Shown: positions 43,561 to 54,751 of the stretch, piece by piece
Layout of the letters: each line of letters opens with the position of its first letter
How positions within the stretch are numbered: the stretch's first letter is position 1
From: Clonostachys chloroleuca
Taxonomy: Eukaryota; Ascomycota; Sordariomycetes; Hypocreales; Bionectriaceae
DNA length: 64,000 nt
Direction: 5' to 3'
NCBI GenBank assembly: GCA_037952775.1
Contig: JBANAY010000001.1
Location: 1,426,001 to 1,490,000, forward strand
Made by a program: the position numbers and the translations under genes
Notes under the pieces: generated by a model
The model's input: the letters and a program-made list of their open reading frames with translations, nothing else
Database searches by the model: none
What the model was told of the DNA's origin: nothing

Positions 43561-45496
43561 TTATTTCTCCCAGAATCTAGCGAGAGATTGAATATGGTGG
43601 AGAATCAAACCCACTGGCCGGTTTGTGGCCATACTCTCTTCGCAAGCGCCGGACTCCACGTGTTGGACAAGTTCGCTTACCACAAGGAACTCTGCCTCGC
43701 ACGTCAAGCACTGAAATGGTAACGCTTGATCCTCCAAAGGGGCAAAAAAATTTGACCTCAAACAGTCCAATGCGGCGTCCTTCACTCGCAACTTATCTCT
43801 AGAGATGGCGCACGAACCTAACTCAAGATGACGGACCATGCATGAGGCGGCTTCAAAGAATTCTTTGCAACCGACACATTTCTGGTTTGGGTGAAACTCT
43901 TCGATATGCTTGGGGGAGTGTTAGCCAGAGACCATCGCCATTTAGGATGAGCCAGTTCGATGTGGGATTGATTACCTTATGCAAGTCATCTTTGGTCATA
44001 AAGTAGTTCTTGCAGGCCTTACAAAGATTGTGATCCAAGATATCATGCTCGAAAAGAGTGTGGGAGTTTCCAAACAATTCGTTGCACAGGGTACATAGTC
44101 CATGGCTCGAGACTTGATGCTTTTCCAAGAGCTTGACCGTTGCAAATTGGGTCACTTGGGAGCAGAGAAGGCAGATGTGGTGATCTGGGGTATCACGAAT
44201 ATGGTCTGAAAGGGCTTCTTCAGTTTTGAATGGCAGATTGCACGAGCAACACAGCAGGTCTTGTCCGAGGCTTTCTTGGATTTCAAGAACTGATGTAGTT
44301 GGTGAGGCCGCTTTGTGGTCGAAAGTTGGACAGATCGAGGCTTTCTGGATCTCTTGGCCAGTTGTTGGGGATCTTGTACTTGCAGGAGGACTTTCCGTCT
44401 TCAAAACACCTGAGGATTCAGCTGGCGTGATCTTGTTGTTTGCGGGCTTCGAAGCTGCCAAGCTAGAAGACTCATCAGGGTCCTTTACTAGAGCCTTTGC
44501 AACCATTGAGCCATCCAAGTCTCTCAGATGAGGAAACTCTCTCTCTAGGCATTTTGCAATTGCTTCGGCCAAAGGCACTGTCCAAGTCTTGTCGATTCCG
44601 GAAGATTGAGCAAATTCAGAGGCGTTGGGATTTTCGAAACCATTTGTGATATTTTCCTTTTCTTTTCCTTTCCTTGTTTCGGCTGTTGGATCTTCTCGAT
44701 TCCCCAGGACATTAGGATCCAGGCTTTTCGGAGGTTTATTGGAGGTTGGTATAGGCTGTGGACGGTCTGGGCTTTTCAAGGTGTTTGGACGAGTTTGGAC
44801 ATTCTCCTTCTTCGAGACCACAGGACTGATCCGACTGGATACCGAACTCGAGGCTGATTGTGGAACAATGGATGTTGGGTTTCCACTGGACGGAGCTGGT
44901 GCACTACTCCTCGGTAGGATTCTGGCTGGCTGTGGGACACTGGATGTTGGGTTTCCAATGAACAGAGTTGGCTTACTACTCCTCGGTGGAATTCTATCGG
45001 CACTCGGTGCTCTGAAGACGTTATGAGCACTGGAGGTATCGAGATGTTGTTCGAGATCGCAATCATTGGCGAAATACCGATCGCAGGTGGTGCAATAAGG
45101 CTCGTCGTAGTCATCAGACTCGTCAGAGTCATCAGAGTCATCAAGGTGCGCCGTAGAGTAATCGAGGTGTTGTTGAAGGGCAACATCGTCGACAAAATAA
45201 CGATCGCAGGTCCGGCAATACGGTTCGGAGGGTGCATGGGCGCTCGAAAACTGGAGGTGATTCTGAAGAGCAGCATTATCAACAAAACAACGACCACAAG
45301 GTCGGCAGTATGTTTGGTAAGCTCCGTGTACTCTCGAGCGATGTTCCCGAAGATCTGAAGCGTCGCTATAAAGACGATTGCATGTGCGGCAGTACCTGGC
45401 GCAATTCACCTGATGTATATCGCTGTAATCAACATGCTGTGCAAGGGCGCCGCGATGGACAAAACTTCTACCGCACGGCGCGCAGTAAGCCATCAT
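43561..45496 (-). CDS. Multi-C2H2 zinc-finger protein
   Basis: Exons 45496-43976 and 43908-43561 join across a 67-nt phase-0 intron, 622 aa. The first 170 residues hold five closely spaced C2H2 fingers (MAYCAPCGRSFVHRGALAQH, YCRTCNRLYSDASDLREH, YCRPCGRCFVDNAALQNH, YCRTCDRYFVDDVALQQH, YCTTCDRYFANDCDLEQH), several nearly repeats of each other. Next is an imperfect internal repeat (GNPTSSVPQPARILPRSS) in a Ser/Pro linker. The C-terminus has more Cys-pair fingers (CCSCNLPFKTEEALSDH, CTLCNELFGNSHTLFEH, CKACKNYFMTKDDLHK, CVGCKEFFEAASCMVRH, CLTCEAEFLVVSELVQH). The ATG at 45496 is chosen over a TTG extension. Nucleic-acid binding is likely; target unknown. Confidence 0.88.
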
Positions 45497-46112
45497 AGAC
45501 AACTCTAGGATTCGGGCTAATGAGGGTGTTGATGAAGAAGAGGTGGAACATGAGCCTGGATGATGTTGAGATAGAAGAAGCAGTGAGAGTGAAGAAGTGA
45601 GGACGGTGAATGAAACCAAATTCTGGTTCAATTCTCAATTTCAGGGTGTCCGAGGTTGCTGCCTCAGGCGAGCAATACGCGATTCACTGGTACATGCCTT
45701 CCTGTTTGATATCGGCCTTTCTCCTTCAATTAGGTACCTGAGGCAGCTACCACTTGTTTGCTCAACTTCTCCCTCTCAGACACTCACCACCTACTCACTC
45801 CAGCCTCACTTTATCAAGACCAAAAATTTAATAGCATCCTCCCATCGAATGAATCCGCAGTCGTTTTCCTAATCTGATGAATTCCCCCTTCGCAGCTATT
45901 GGAAAGAATGTGAGTATCTAGCATGCCTAGGCAGGCACCAAGCAACAAACATATATACTAGTGTTTGGCATCCCGCAGATACCGATTTATACAGGAACAA
46001 AAGAAACACTATCGTAATGCAGCGTTCAGATAACGAAATTTCCCTCCAAGGCAAGACAGATCCCGATCCCCCCCCCCCCCCTTAAGGTACCTCCCTCTCC
46101 TTTCTCAGCCTC
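45497..46112. other. Intergenic; includes a 13-C homopolymer
   Basis: No gene seen. A run of 13 C lies at 46069-46081, just outside the 3' end of the BTB gene. Confidence 0.5.
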
Positions 46113-47003
46113 TCAAAATTGATAAAGACCTCCTTTCCGGCGCGAGTCCATAAGTAAATCGAAAGCAAGCTGCGACTCTCTCAACAGGCCCTGCACGCCT
46201 GGAGTATCGAGCAGCTGGTGATGGCCTTGAAGAGTTGCAACTACCACACTCCGCAAGCCCAGATCGTTTGTCGGCGACGTCGCGTACACTTCCCGTGCAG
46301 CTTCGATAAACAGCGGGTGATCCCAGTAGTTGATAGCCTCCTCCTCGAACTTCTCCGCGGCAAGAGATTTCAGCGAGCCGACATCAAACTTGTCGGCTAG
46401 ACAGTAGACACGGCAGTGGTGAAGGAGGTTGGGTGCGTCAGGGTACATCACCGATTCGCTTCTCGGAGACATAAGGGGGTCCGGGGCACCGACCTCCGAT
46501 TCGCCGTCGTTCGCCTTGACAAGGCCCGACGAGTCTCGACAAGGATAATCTAGGTGGTACATGTAGTAAAGAAGAGAGCGGACCGCCTCTGGGTCCTCGT
46601 CATCGAGCCTCGCGACCCCTGTTTCTATTTCCTAGAGCCGGTGAGTCGTCACTCAATCCGCCTTGAGTATTAATGCGAGAAGCAACTACCTTAAGCCCAT
46701 GAGTGAACATGGCGGCAAAAACACGCGAGCGCGGACATATGATGGACTTGTGCATGCGGAGCTCATAATTGCCGCAGATGATGGTGCAGTCGGAGTAGTC
46801 GCCGGTGAAGAAGAGACTGGAAGGGGAACGAGCAAGATCAGACCACCCGCGACTTCAAACATGGCGACAACACGAAAAGCGAAAACGTAGCTCCGGTCTA
46901 CTTACCTTCGTACTGATCGCATAAGCTCGACCCTCCGCTGCTTCCGCGTCAGGGTCGGGGCAATGGGCACCGTCCATGGATCCCCGACGACCGACATTTG
47001 CAT
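46113..47003 (-). CDS. BTB/POZ domain protein
   Basis: Exons 47003-46906, 46816-46690 and 46631-46113 join in phase, 247 aa. The BTB fold reads SLFFTGDYSDCTIICGNYEL, MHKSIICPRSRVFAAMFTHG, then EIETGVARLDDEDPEAVRSL and LLYYMYHLDYP across intron 2, matching fungal BTB proteins (usually 220-320 aa). The C-terminal helical part contains YCLADKFDVGSLKSLAAEKF. BTB domains mediate dimers or act as Cul3 adaptors; which applies is unknown. An insertion rich in Ser and Gly (about residues 92-125) lies between the BTB core and the helices. Confidence 0.88.
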
Positions 47004-48478
47004 CTCTTGACCTAGTGGTTAGGGTTACACAGCGCGAGGGCGACAATGGGTGAAGACAGGTTCTCGATGGCGGGATTGGTGAAGGCACTACCAATGCAAC
47101 ATGAAGGAGCACATGTGTGTATGTGGTCGGCATGTACGTCCATGCCATGCTTATCAAAGTCCACGCCCGATCATCTGCTTGGGTGCAACCCGCTTGGCAT
47201 GTTACCAGTCACGGCATGCCACATCAACTGTGCATCAGGCGCCGCCATTTTACTGCCCGATCAACCTCATAAATTTTTTTTGTCACCTTGTCCCATTTTC
47301 TTGCCCATCGGCCCAATGGTATCATTTCAGTGGGAATACCCATGGCTTTTCTTCCCAAACGCCTACGATTTTATTCGTAACTGGGGGCAAAAATGACATG
47401 GGATTTTCGCTTGAGGGTGCCAGACACGGTTATTGGGCAGACCCCTCCGATGGCCATCCCCCGCACTTCCTCGCGCTCCCAGCCATCCATTCCTTCACCG
47501 GATTTTGCTACTCCTCCAATACTGGACATGCCGTCGGCTGCAAGTGTGGGTATCTTGCATCAGTGCCCGCTCATACCGGGCCGGGCCGCCACTGATTTCC
47601 ACTGGCTGGCAGTTCGATAGCCTATGACTCGGCAATCCCTCTAATTTGAGCATCAATAAATCCCAATTCTTTTGGTCAACAATTGGTTTAAAGTTGTCAG
47701 TGTCTAATGCGAATAGTATGAGCATATACTTCCAGCCCATACGTGTAATGACTAGATGGAAACATGGTCATGCTTGAACACTCAGCCCAACCTCAAGACT
47801 GGGGAAATAAAGTAGCGTAATAACAATTTCGATTTCTTGTTTCTACCAGGGTTACACTTTTTATTTCCTCTCAAACACTAGCCATGCTGTTGGCCTTCTG
47901 TGCCCAATACTATCCACCATCCAGAACTATGTTCACTATCATCATGTTTCGCTTCACAGCCGCTGAGAAAGACGAGAAAGCTTGCGTTTATTTGAATCAT
48001 AGCAGACTCTCGTATATTGTTGCGCTTGCCCCTAGCTGTCTAGGTGATTCACATTTATCCTTCAGAGACTGATACACATGCGAACGTAAATGTGAATCAA
48101 CAGCAGCTCAAAGGAGCAGAAGCTCTAGAATATCTCACTACACTAGTTCAACTGAGCTTCTTTCTTCGATCTGGATGAAGAAATACTTTCTTCTAGCTTC
48201 AATGTTCAATAAATTGGATAAACCGCATGCCAAATGTTACTAAGTATCTATGGAAGCGAGGAACTAAATCAAGCATGAAGTTTCAACGACCAGTTCTCGT
48301 TGATTATTAACAGAACCGATCTCGGAATTCCCAAAGATCGATATTAAATTTGGTATCCTTCCCCAAGAGAAATACATACAGATCATAGACAATGCGTGAA
48401 GGCAGTTGTCCCTTAAATCGCCAGCTACCAGTGTATGGAGCACTTTATATTTTCTCCTTGCTACCCCTGTTCGAGTTT
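47004..48478. other. 1.5-kb intergenic region, no gene seen
   Basis: Upstream of the BTB gene and of the tRNA. Frames such as 47101-47595 (+) show no domain or bias. Confidence 0.5.
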
Positions 48479-48573
48479 GGCAAGTTGGCAGAGTGGTCTA
48501 ATGCGGTGGTCTTAAGTTCTCATACTCAACACCATTATCGAGAGATGCGTGGGTTCGAACCCCACACTTGTCA
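48479..48573 (+). tRNA. tRNA-Leu (anticodon TAA) with a ~13-nt intron
   Basis: The acceptor stem GGCAAGT pairs with ACTTGTC (one G-T), discriminator A, and a T-rich run follows as a Pol III terminator. D-arm TGGCAGAGTGGTCTAATGCG; T-arm GTGGG-TTCGAAC-CCCAC; a long variable arm, as in class II tRNAs. The anticodon stem GTGGT/ACCAT encloses a 20-nt loop, 13 longer than normal, so an intron lies just 3' of the anticodon (CTTAAG then TTCTCATACTCAA). TAA is preferred over AAG because it gives a purine at position 37. Confidence 0.9.
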
Positions 48574-48583
48574 TTTTTTTGTC
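48571..48583 (+). terminator. Pol III oligo-T terminator of tRNA-Leu
   Basis: A run of seven T directly after the tRNA 3' end. Confidence 0.6.
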
Positions 48584-49056
48584 CTTTCGTACAACATTTT
48601 ACTCTTCACCATTAGGCTTGCACCGTCCTGTTTTGCTGGGAAGAGAAGACTTGCGAGGGATCTACAATACTAGGAGAAGCGACTTCATTTTTGCAATGTC
48701 GAGAGTGTCTGGACTGTGAGCAGAGTTATGTATGCATATGCACAAAAGTAATGCACGGCCCAAGTCTGAATAACTAAGCGGTATTCAGTCAACTTCAAGC
48801 GGCAATGAAACTAGTCCCAATCGGACCTCCCCCAAAGGCATGGCTGCACTTGTCAACCCAGTACATCACCATGAAATCATGGATTCTTCCCCGTCTCCTG
48901 CGCACCCGCCTATCTGGGCCTATAGAAGGCCCCGTGTGTATCTGTTCGCGCCATCATGGGCTCCTACAAGCGGTTCCATTACCCGCCGGCTTACCCTCCT
49001 GACGCCAGGCAAAGCTGTCCCCCCGCGCCCTGCTCCTCCTCCTCCTCCCTTCCCCC
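48584..49056. other. Intergenic; promoter/leader of the Rieske-AIF gene
   Basis: No gene seen. The last 60 bp before the ATG are C/T-rich (CTCCTCCTCC...), a pyrimidine tract common near fungal transcription starts. Confidence 0.45.
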
Positions 49057-50876
49057 ATGCATCGCCTCCAGAGATTTATACTCTCCTCCGGCCATCCGAA
49101 GCCCAAGTATTGCACGCAGGTCCCGGCCAGGCATTTCACAGAAAGTTTTAGAGTCATGGCAGCCAAGGAATACAAGCTCAAGGGCGTCACTTCCCTCGCC
49201 CTCTCCCTCGGCGATAAGCAGGAAGTTGAGGTCGAGGGCGTCGAGAATGGCAAGGTCGTTCTCCTCAATGCGGCCGGCAAAGTGCAGGCCGTCGGTGCGA
49301 AATGCACCCATTATGGTGCTCCCTTGGCCAAGGGCGTACTTACCAATTCTGGCTATTTAAGATGCCCATGGCACGGAGGTATGTTTGGCCACTCTGCCGT
49401 GCTCCCACGATCTGAGAGTGACTGCGGGAGAGACAGATAGCTAACCCTTTGCCAGCTTGCTTCAACGCCAAGACTGGAGATGTCGAAGATGCGCCAGCTC
49501 TTGACGCTCTACCTGTATTTGATGTCGCCGAGCGAGACGGCGCAGTGTACATCACGGGCGAAGAATCCGCGATCAAGAGCTCCCGCAGGAGCCCCAACTT
49601 CAAATGCAGTGCCGCCCCGGGAAGTGCACAGGAAGATCCTATCGTTGTTGTGGGAGGAGGCTCCGGCGCCCTTGGTGCAGTCGAAGGGCTGCGAGAGAAG
49701 GGCTACAAGGGCGCTCTCACCGTCATCAGCAACGAAGGATACCTGCCAATTGACCGTCCAAAGCTCAGCAAGGCCCTGATCTCCGACACCAGCAAGATCG
49801 CGTGGAGGGACAAGGCTTGGTTCGAGGCTGGCGGCGTGCAATGGGTCGAGGGTGAGGTGACGGCCGTCAACTTTTCAGATCGCCATGTTGAGACCAAGAG
49901 CGGTGGCAAGATTGCTTATAGCAAACTGATCCTCGCGACTGGAGGGACACCGCGAAAGCTTCCGCTCGAAGGGTTCAAGACCCTGAGCAATATCTTCACC
50001 TTGCGCAATGCCCATGATGTCAAAAAGATTGTCGACACAATTGGCAGCAAGGGCAAGAACATCGTCATTGTCGGATCATCCTTCATCGGTATGGAGGTTG
50101 CCGTTGCGACCGCCGCCGACAACTCCGTCTCTGTGATCGGCATGGAGAGCGTACCCCTCGAGCGCGTCCTTGGCAAAGATGTTGGCGCGGGTGTCCAGAA
50201 AATCGTGCAAGGCAAGGGTGTGAAATTTTACAACAGCGCCTCGGTGGACAAGGCTGTGCCGTCCGAGTCGGACCCATCAGCTGTTGGTGCCGTCCTGCTC
50301 AAGGATGGGACCAGGCTAGATGCGGACCTGGTTATTCTTGGTGTTGGTGTTGCTCCTTCGACGGAATACCTCAAGGAGAACAGTTCCCTGCAGCTTGAGA
50401 AGGATGGATCCATCAAGGTCGACCAACACTTCTCCGTTGTTGGTCAGCAAGGCGTGTACGCGGTCGGAGACATCGCCACCTACCCCTATCACGGGCCCGG
50501 CGGTGAAGGAAAGCCTGTGCGCATTGAGCACTGGAACGTCGCTCAGAACGCCGGCCGAGCAGCCGCAACTCATATTGTTAGTTCGTCGGTTGAAACCTCT
50601 CAGTTCATCCCTGTGTTTTGGTCAGCCCTCGGCTCGCAGCTGCGATACTGCGGCAACACCGCCAATGGCTGGGATGACCTCGTTCTCGATGGGAGCCCCG
50701 GGGATGCTAAGTTTGTAGCCTACTACACCAAGGGCGATACGGTCGTGGCCATGGCAAGCATGGGTAGAGATCCCCTCATGGTCCAGAGTGCAGAGCTGAT
50801 GAGGTTTGGCAACATGCCGACCAAGGCGAATCTCCAGGCAAACCTTGATCTCATGTCTATTGGAGTTCCTGCGTAG
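49057..50876 (+). CDS. Apoptosis-inducing-factor-like oxidoreductase with Rieske domain (AIFM3-type)
   Basis: NAD(P)H/FAD oxidoreductase with an N-terminal [2Fe-2S] Rieske module. Exons 49057-49378 and 49456-50876 join in phase, 580 aa. Rieske ligands are Cys83-x-His85 (KCTHYGAPL) and Cys103-x2-His106 (CPWHGACF), the second completed by splicing. The FAD motif VVVGGGSGALGAVEGL is near residue 174, the NAD motif IVIVGSSFIGMEVA lies mid-protein, and GVYAVGDIA is the second FAD contact. The first 34 residues are basic and hydroxylated, compatible with a mitochondrial presequence (MHRLQRFILSS). A second Met at residue 34 would give a cytosolic form. Electron transfer or redox-signalling role; a link to cell death is known for family members, not shown here. 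Confidence 0.93.
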
Positions 50877-50993
50877 AGCATACGGGGCAATTGAAAAAAA
50901 AAGAAAACATTTCAGTCTCTCCTATTAAGCTATCTATGATACAACCTTTCTACCATAGCCATTAAATTCTATAACGTCCACTTGTGTCTTGAT

Positions 50994-52340
50994 TTATACC
51001 TTGCTTGTAGTAACCTCGTATTCCTCCGTGACCCTGATGGCTCTCTCAGGGTTTGGCGGGCTGTACTTCCCAGGTCTGTACGCGGGATCGAGAATCTCCT
51101 CATCACTGCCTCCCTCCCCAATGTAAAAGACCTTCGACACAGTGGTGGTTGTGCCTCCTGCTAGCCCCGAGTCGGCTCGCTTGGCGCTCACGCTGCCCCC
51201 GATGGTGCGCAGTGGCACAGATCCCCCACTGGCAGTCGCTCCCCCTTGCCTCCTCCTCCTCTCCGCTCCCCCGAAAGACCTTTGTATTTGCTCGTGTCTC
51301 GGGAACTGAGGCGGCTCAGATAGTCTTTGTAGAGTGGTCGGCAGATGGGGATGCCTATGCAGACCATTGTGACGGCGATTTCTGCGGCGGCCCAGATGAT
51401 GATTGATACCACGTCCTTGAGAAAGTTCTGCCCGACGAGCTTGTAAATCTCGGTGCAGCGTTTGAAACCGAACGCGGCGGCACTGGGGGGCATTGTTAGT
51501 CTCTTGTTTTTGTGTCATGGCGAAAGGGGAGAGGGTCAAGTGGTTGTGTCATACATGACGCCGAGACTGAGGCTGAAGAGGATGATGAGCTTCTCGCGTT
51601 TATTCATTTGCAGATTCCACATGAACCACCAGGGCACTAGCGCAAAAAAGAGATCTGCAAAGGCACAGGTGGCTGTGGGTTTGTTAGGCTCTATCGACTT
51701 TTCCTGAAACTGTGATGAAGTTGGGGGCATATATCGGGAATGTTCACATGCCTCCGAGAAAGTAAAAGAAGGGCAGCTGGGGGACCTCGCATTTCGCGCC
51801 GGGCAGCGTTCGATCCCACATGGCTCGGGGTGGTGAGCATTGAAACCAGAAAACGAAGGTGGATAGGAGCGAGGCGATGGCCAGGAGCACGAGGGTCATC
51901 CATATCGAGGTCTTATGCCAGGCGGATTCGACGAGGCGGAGGAGGAAGAGCCCGAGAGACCACTTGGCAACCGTCATGCCGACCATGGCGAATGTTTGTC
52001 CTACGGCCAGATATATAATAGCCTTCTTCATCTCATCTGGCTTCTCTTGGACGATGACCATGTCCTGGCCGTATCCATGTACCCCGGCGACACTGACAAA
52101 GGTTGTGTACATAAAAAAACAAAACTGGTGATGGTCAGACCGTTAAGTTTCCTCTTTGCCCGAGTCCATGATGAACAGAACCAAACTTACGAATGCAAAG
52201 ACATAGACCCAATCATCACCGCCGAAAGACTTGACGACAAAGGCACGAGTGTACACTCGAAGCACCGTGAAGGCCAAGACGATGACGGTCATGACCCACA
52301 TGACAGCAACGGACCAGACGGCGTCGTCCTTGATGGCCAT
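50994..52340 (-). CDS. Fungal 7TM rhodopsin-domain (PTH11-like) membrane protein
   Basis: Receptor-like integral membrane protein of a large fungal family. Exons 1-3 and the start of exon 4 are 52340-52191, 52124-51752, 51672-51555 and 51482 onward. Typical features are FGGDDWVYVFAF after TM1, YGQDMVIV before TM3, KWSLGLFLLRLV, FWFQCSPPRAMWDRTLPGAK in the extracellular loop, ALVPWWFMWNLQMNKREKLI and FSLSLGVIAA. The exon 2/3 joint keeps phase only with a GC-AG intron (donor GCATGT at 51751-51746). The hydrophilic tail ends in VSKVFYIGEGGSDEEILDPA in another frame from the TM part of exon 4. A 41-nt intron near 51285 (AAAG before GTCTTT, acceptor GGGAG) or a frameshift in the G-rich stretch is needed. 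Ligand unknown. Confidence 0.8.
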
Positions 52341-54751
52341 GTTTGCTTTTCTCTCTCTCCTTTCTTTTCAATGTCGTGTGTGCTGTATGTTGAAAGAGGT
52401 TCATGCCGTCTCAGAACCAAAGTTCTGAGCCTGGGATTCCTGACCTTTTTCTCTTCTTGACCGTCATAACACTGGCCATCTCTGCCAGCCTCCCCCCGGC
52501 CAGGGGTGAAGCGTAGGTTGCAGCATTTCCCGCTTGCTAACACCGACAGCTGGACCCGATGCAGGCTGGCGCTGTACAATGCTCTTTGAGCGACAGGTGC
52601 AGCGCAGTAGACTCATGTGTGGTAGAGTGACAGGGATAGGGTGTGTTCGACAACCACGTCCTTTGTGGGCGATCTCGGACGTGATTTCCCGCACCATCTG
52701 CCAACCTGAATGCCAAGATCTGCACGTTAAACGGCTGTACAGGAAATAGGAACACGCTGAGGCTTATTCGGTTGCTTGTTGGTACTTCGTACCGGAGATT
52801 GTCCGCGAGTGTCCAGGGGAAGAGTCATGTTTACGAGTTACCTCCTAAGCGAGAAGGGCTTTGCCACTGACCATAATCCATAATGCAGCAAACTATGGTT
52901 CCCTCGAATCCTTCAGATCGATCTGTGAATCAATCATATCCGTGGATTTCCAGAAGAAAGCAACGCAAGGGGAAAAAAGCAAGAAACCACCGTCATCCTT
53001 GGACCTTGTGGGCGATGTTGATGCCATGAGGCAAAAAAGATAAGCGAGCACATATTTTACGTGGGATCTCCAAGCATTCCTTGTTTCGAAAGCCATGCTA
53101 TTGTCGTTTTCTTGTGTCAACGTTCCATCCTCCCCGTCTCCAGCGGCATAATAAAGCTTCGCATACAGCAAGCAGGTGATATCACAGGTGGATGGACCTG
53201 GGCCAGGATCAACCAGGGCACGACTGGAGCTGCTTGACACACACAGCCAGGGATTTGGCCCATTATCCTGACACATGCAGGTCATGGAAACGGTGCGGCC
53301 AAATGGATGAGCGGATATAAAAGACCAGCTGGTGCGAGAGAAATGAGGTGTCCGCAACCGACTGCAACGCCATCCACCCTTTCTCCCTCACCACCCTTGT
53401 TCGGATGGGAGGCACATAATACACAGAGTCGCAAACGGGTGTGCTTGCTGCCAATTGTTCCAGTTTTCCTTCATGTTGGTCGTGGCCACTTAATGCCCGT
53501 TTCAGAAAAACGAAGCAGGCAGAAGTTCTGGCCGGGAAGAATTACAAGACTGATCCCTGCTTCATGCAGCGTTCTGGCACGACGTTGGCGGCTACCCTTA
53601 TCCACCCATTGGACCAGCTGCATGCCACTCTATCATGCCCTCTTAACAGAGGTGATGATATAGCCGAGGCCACGCAGCCGTCCCTCTGCGTTGAGATCTG
53701 GCTTGTCTGATTAGCTATCATCCCCCCTCGCATATGCCTCGACAATGCGGCGGGACGTGGTCGAATTTGACCGTATCCGGCCTCTCTTTTTGTTTGAAAC
53801 AGCTCTATGCGCCCGGAATGAGCATCAAAATGAGCCCCGGCAATGCTACTGTCCATCAATCGGGGAGTTGATCGGGATGCGCCAAATATCGGCCGATGGG
53901 GCCAGGGAACAATGTGAGAAATGACCAACGGGCTGATCCTACAGGGCCCTACCAACGCGCCCCATACTCTTTACCCCAGCTCGGAGGGTTGTTTCTAGAA
54001 CGCAATAGCCGGAGAATAATCTTTCGTGCCTTTGGCTCCCGCTGCTAGCTTGCAAGATAGGGAGGGAAGTTCTTCCAGTGGTGACTAACAAGGAGGGGGA
54101 TCTCATCCCACAGGGGGGAGAGGCAAGGGCTAAACCGATCCGCTTCCAATGGCTCATATAGCATAGCAGCCTCGTCGTTGGGTCTTGTTTTATCTCTCTC
54201 TCTCCCTTCTGCCATGTGACTTTGACGACCAACTGTCGCAGTTCCCGCGGGACAGGTGTGATACGGATAGCCCGCCAGGACTCGTTCGTGTGCTAGATTA
54301 GCCATAAGGGGGCCTCCCCACGCGGGTGCTTGCATTTATTGGCTCCCAATGTGGTTCAAGATGCTTTTGGGATGATGCGCCTTGTCAGCCTGACGGCGAG
54401 GGTGGCGTATATCCTTGATTGTGACGGCCAAACGCCCCCCGTCTATGGAAACTCTTAATCCCACTTCGCGGATCACACAGCCCAAGACCAATGAGGCAAA
54501 CGTGTGCGTCCAGCCGTCCACCCCATCCTGCCTCAGCCGGCGGGGAGGGGGAGGAGGAGGAACGGACCAGTACTTAGTTAGCTCGTGTCGCACCAGTTGG
54601 GCGAACCAACAAGAGGGAGAAGGTAATCAAGGTTGGGGAATCGGTTTAAAAGAAACTAGCCCCTATGCAAACTTGCCGTGTGCCAGAGCTGCTCTAGTCC
54701 GTACAAACTTTCTTGGCCCTTCTCTCGAACCACTTGCTTCCTCGATCCAAG
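52341..54751. other. 2.4-kb intergenic region, no gene supported
   Basis: Shared upstream region of the divergent 7TM protein (-) and P450 (+). Frames are numerous but short and unsupported. Confidence 0.5.

Noticed and set aside
46069..46081. Run of 13 C
   Set aside because: Simple homopolymer outside genes; likely slippage or sequencing noise.
49916..50573. Several long frames opposite the Rieske-AIF gene
   Set aside because: Antisense shadows of a clearly real, conserved coding sequence with high third-position GC.
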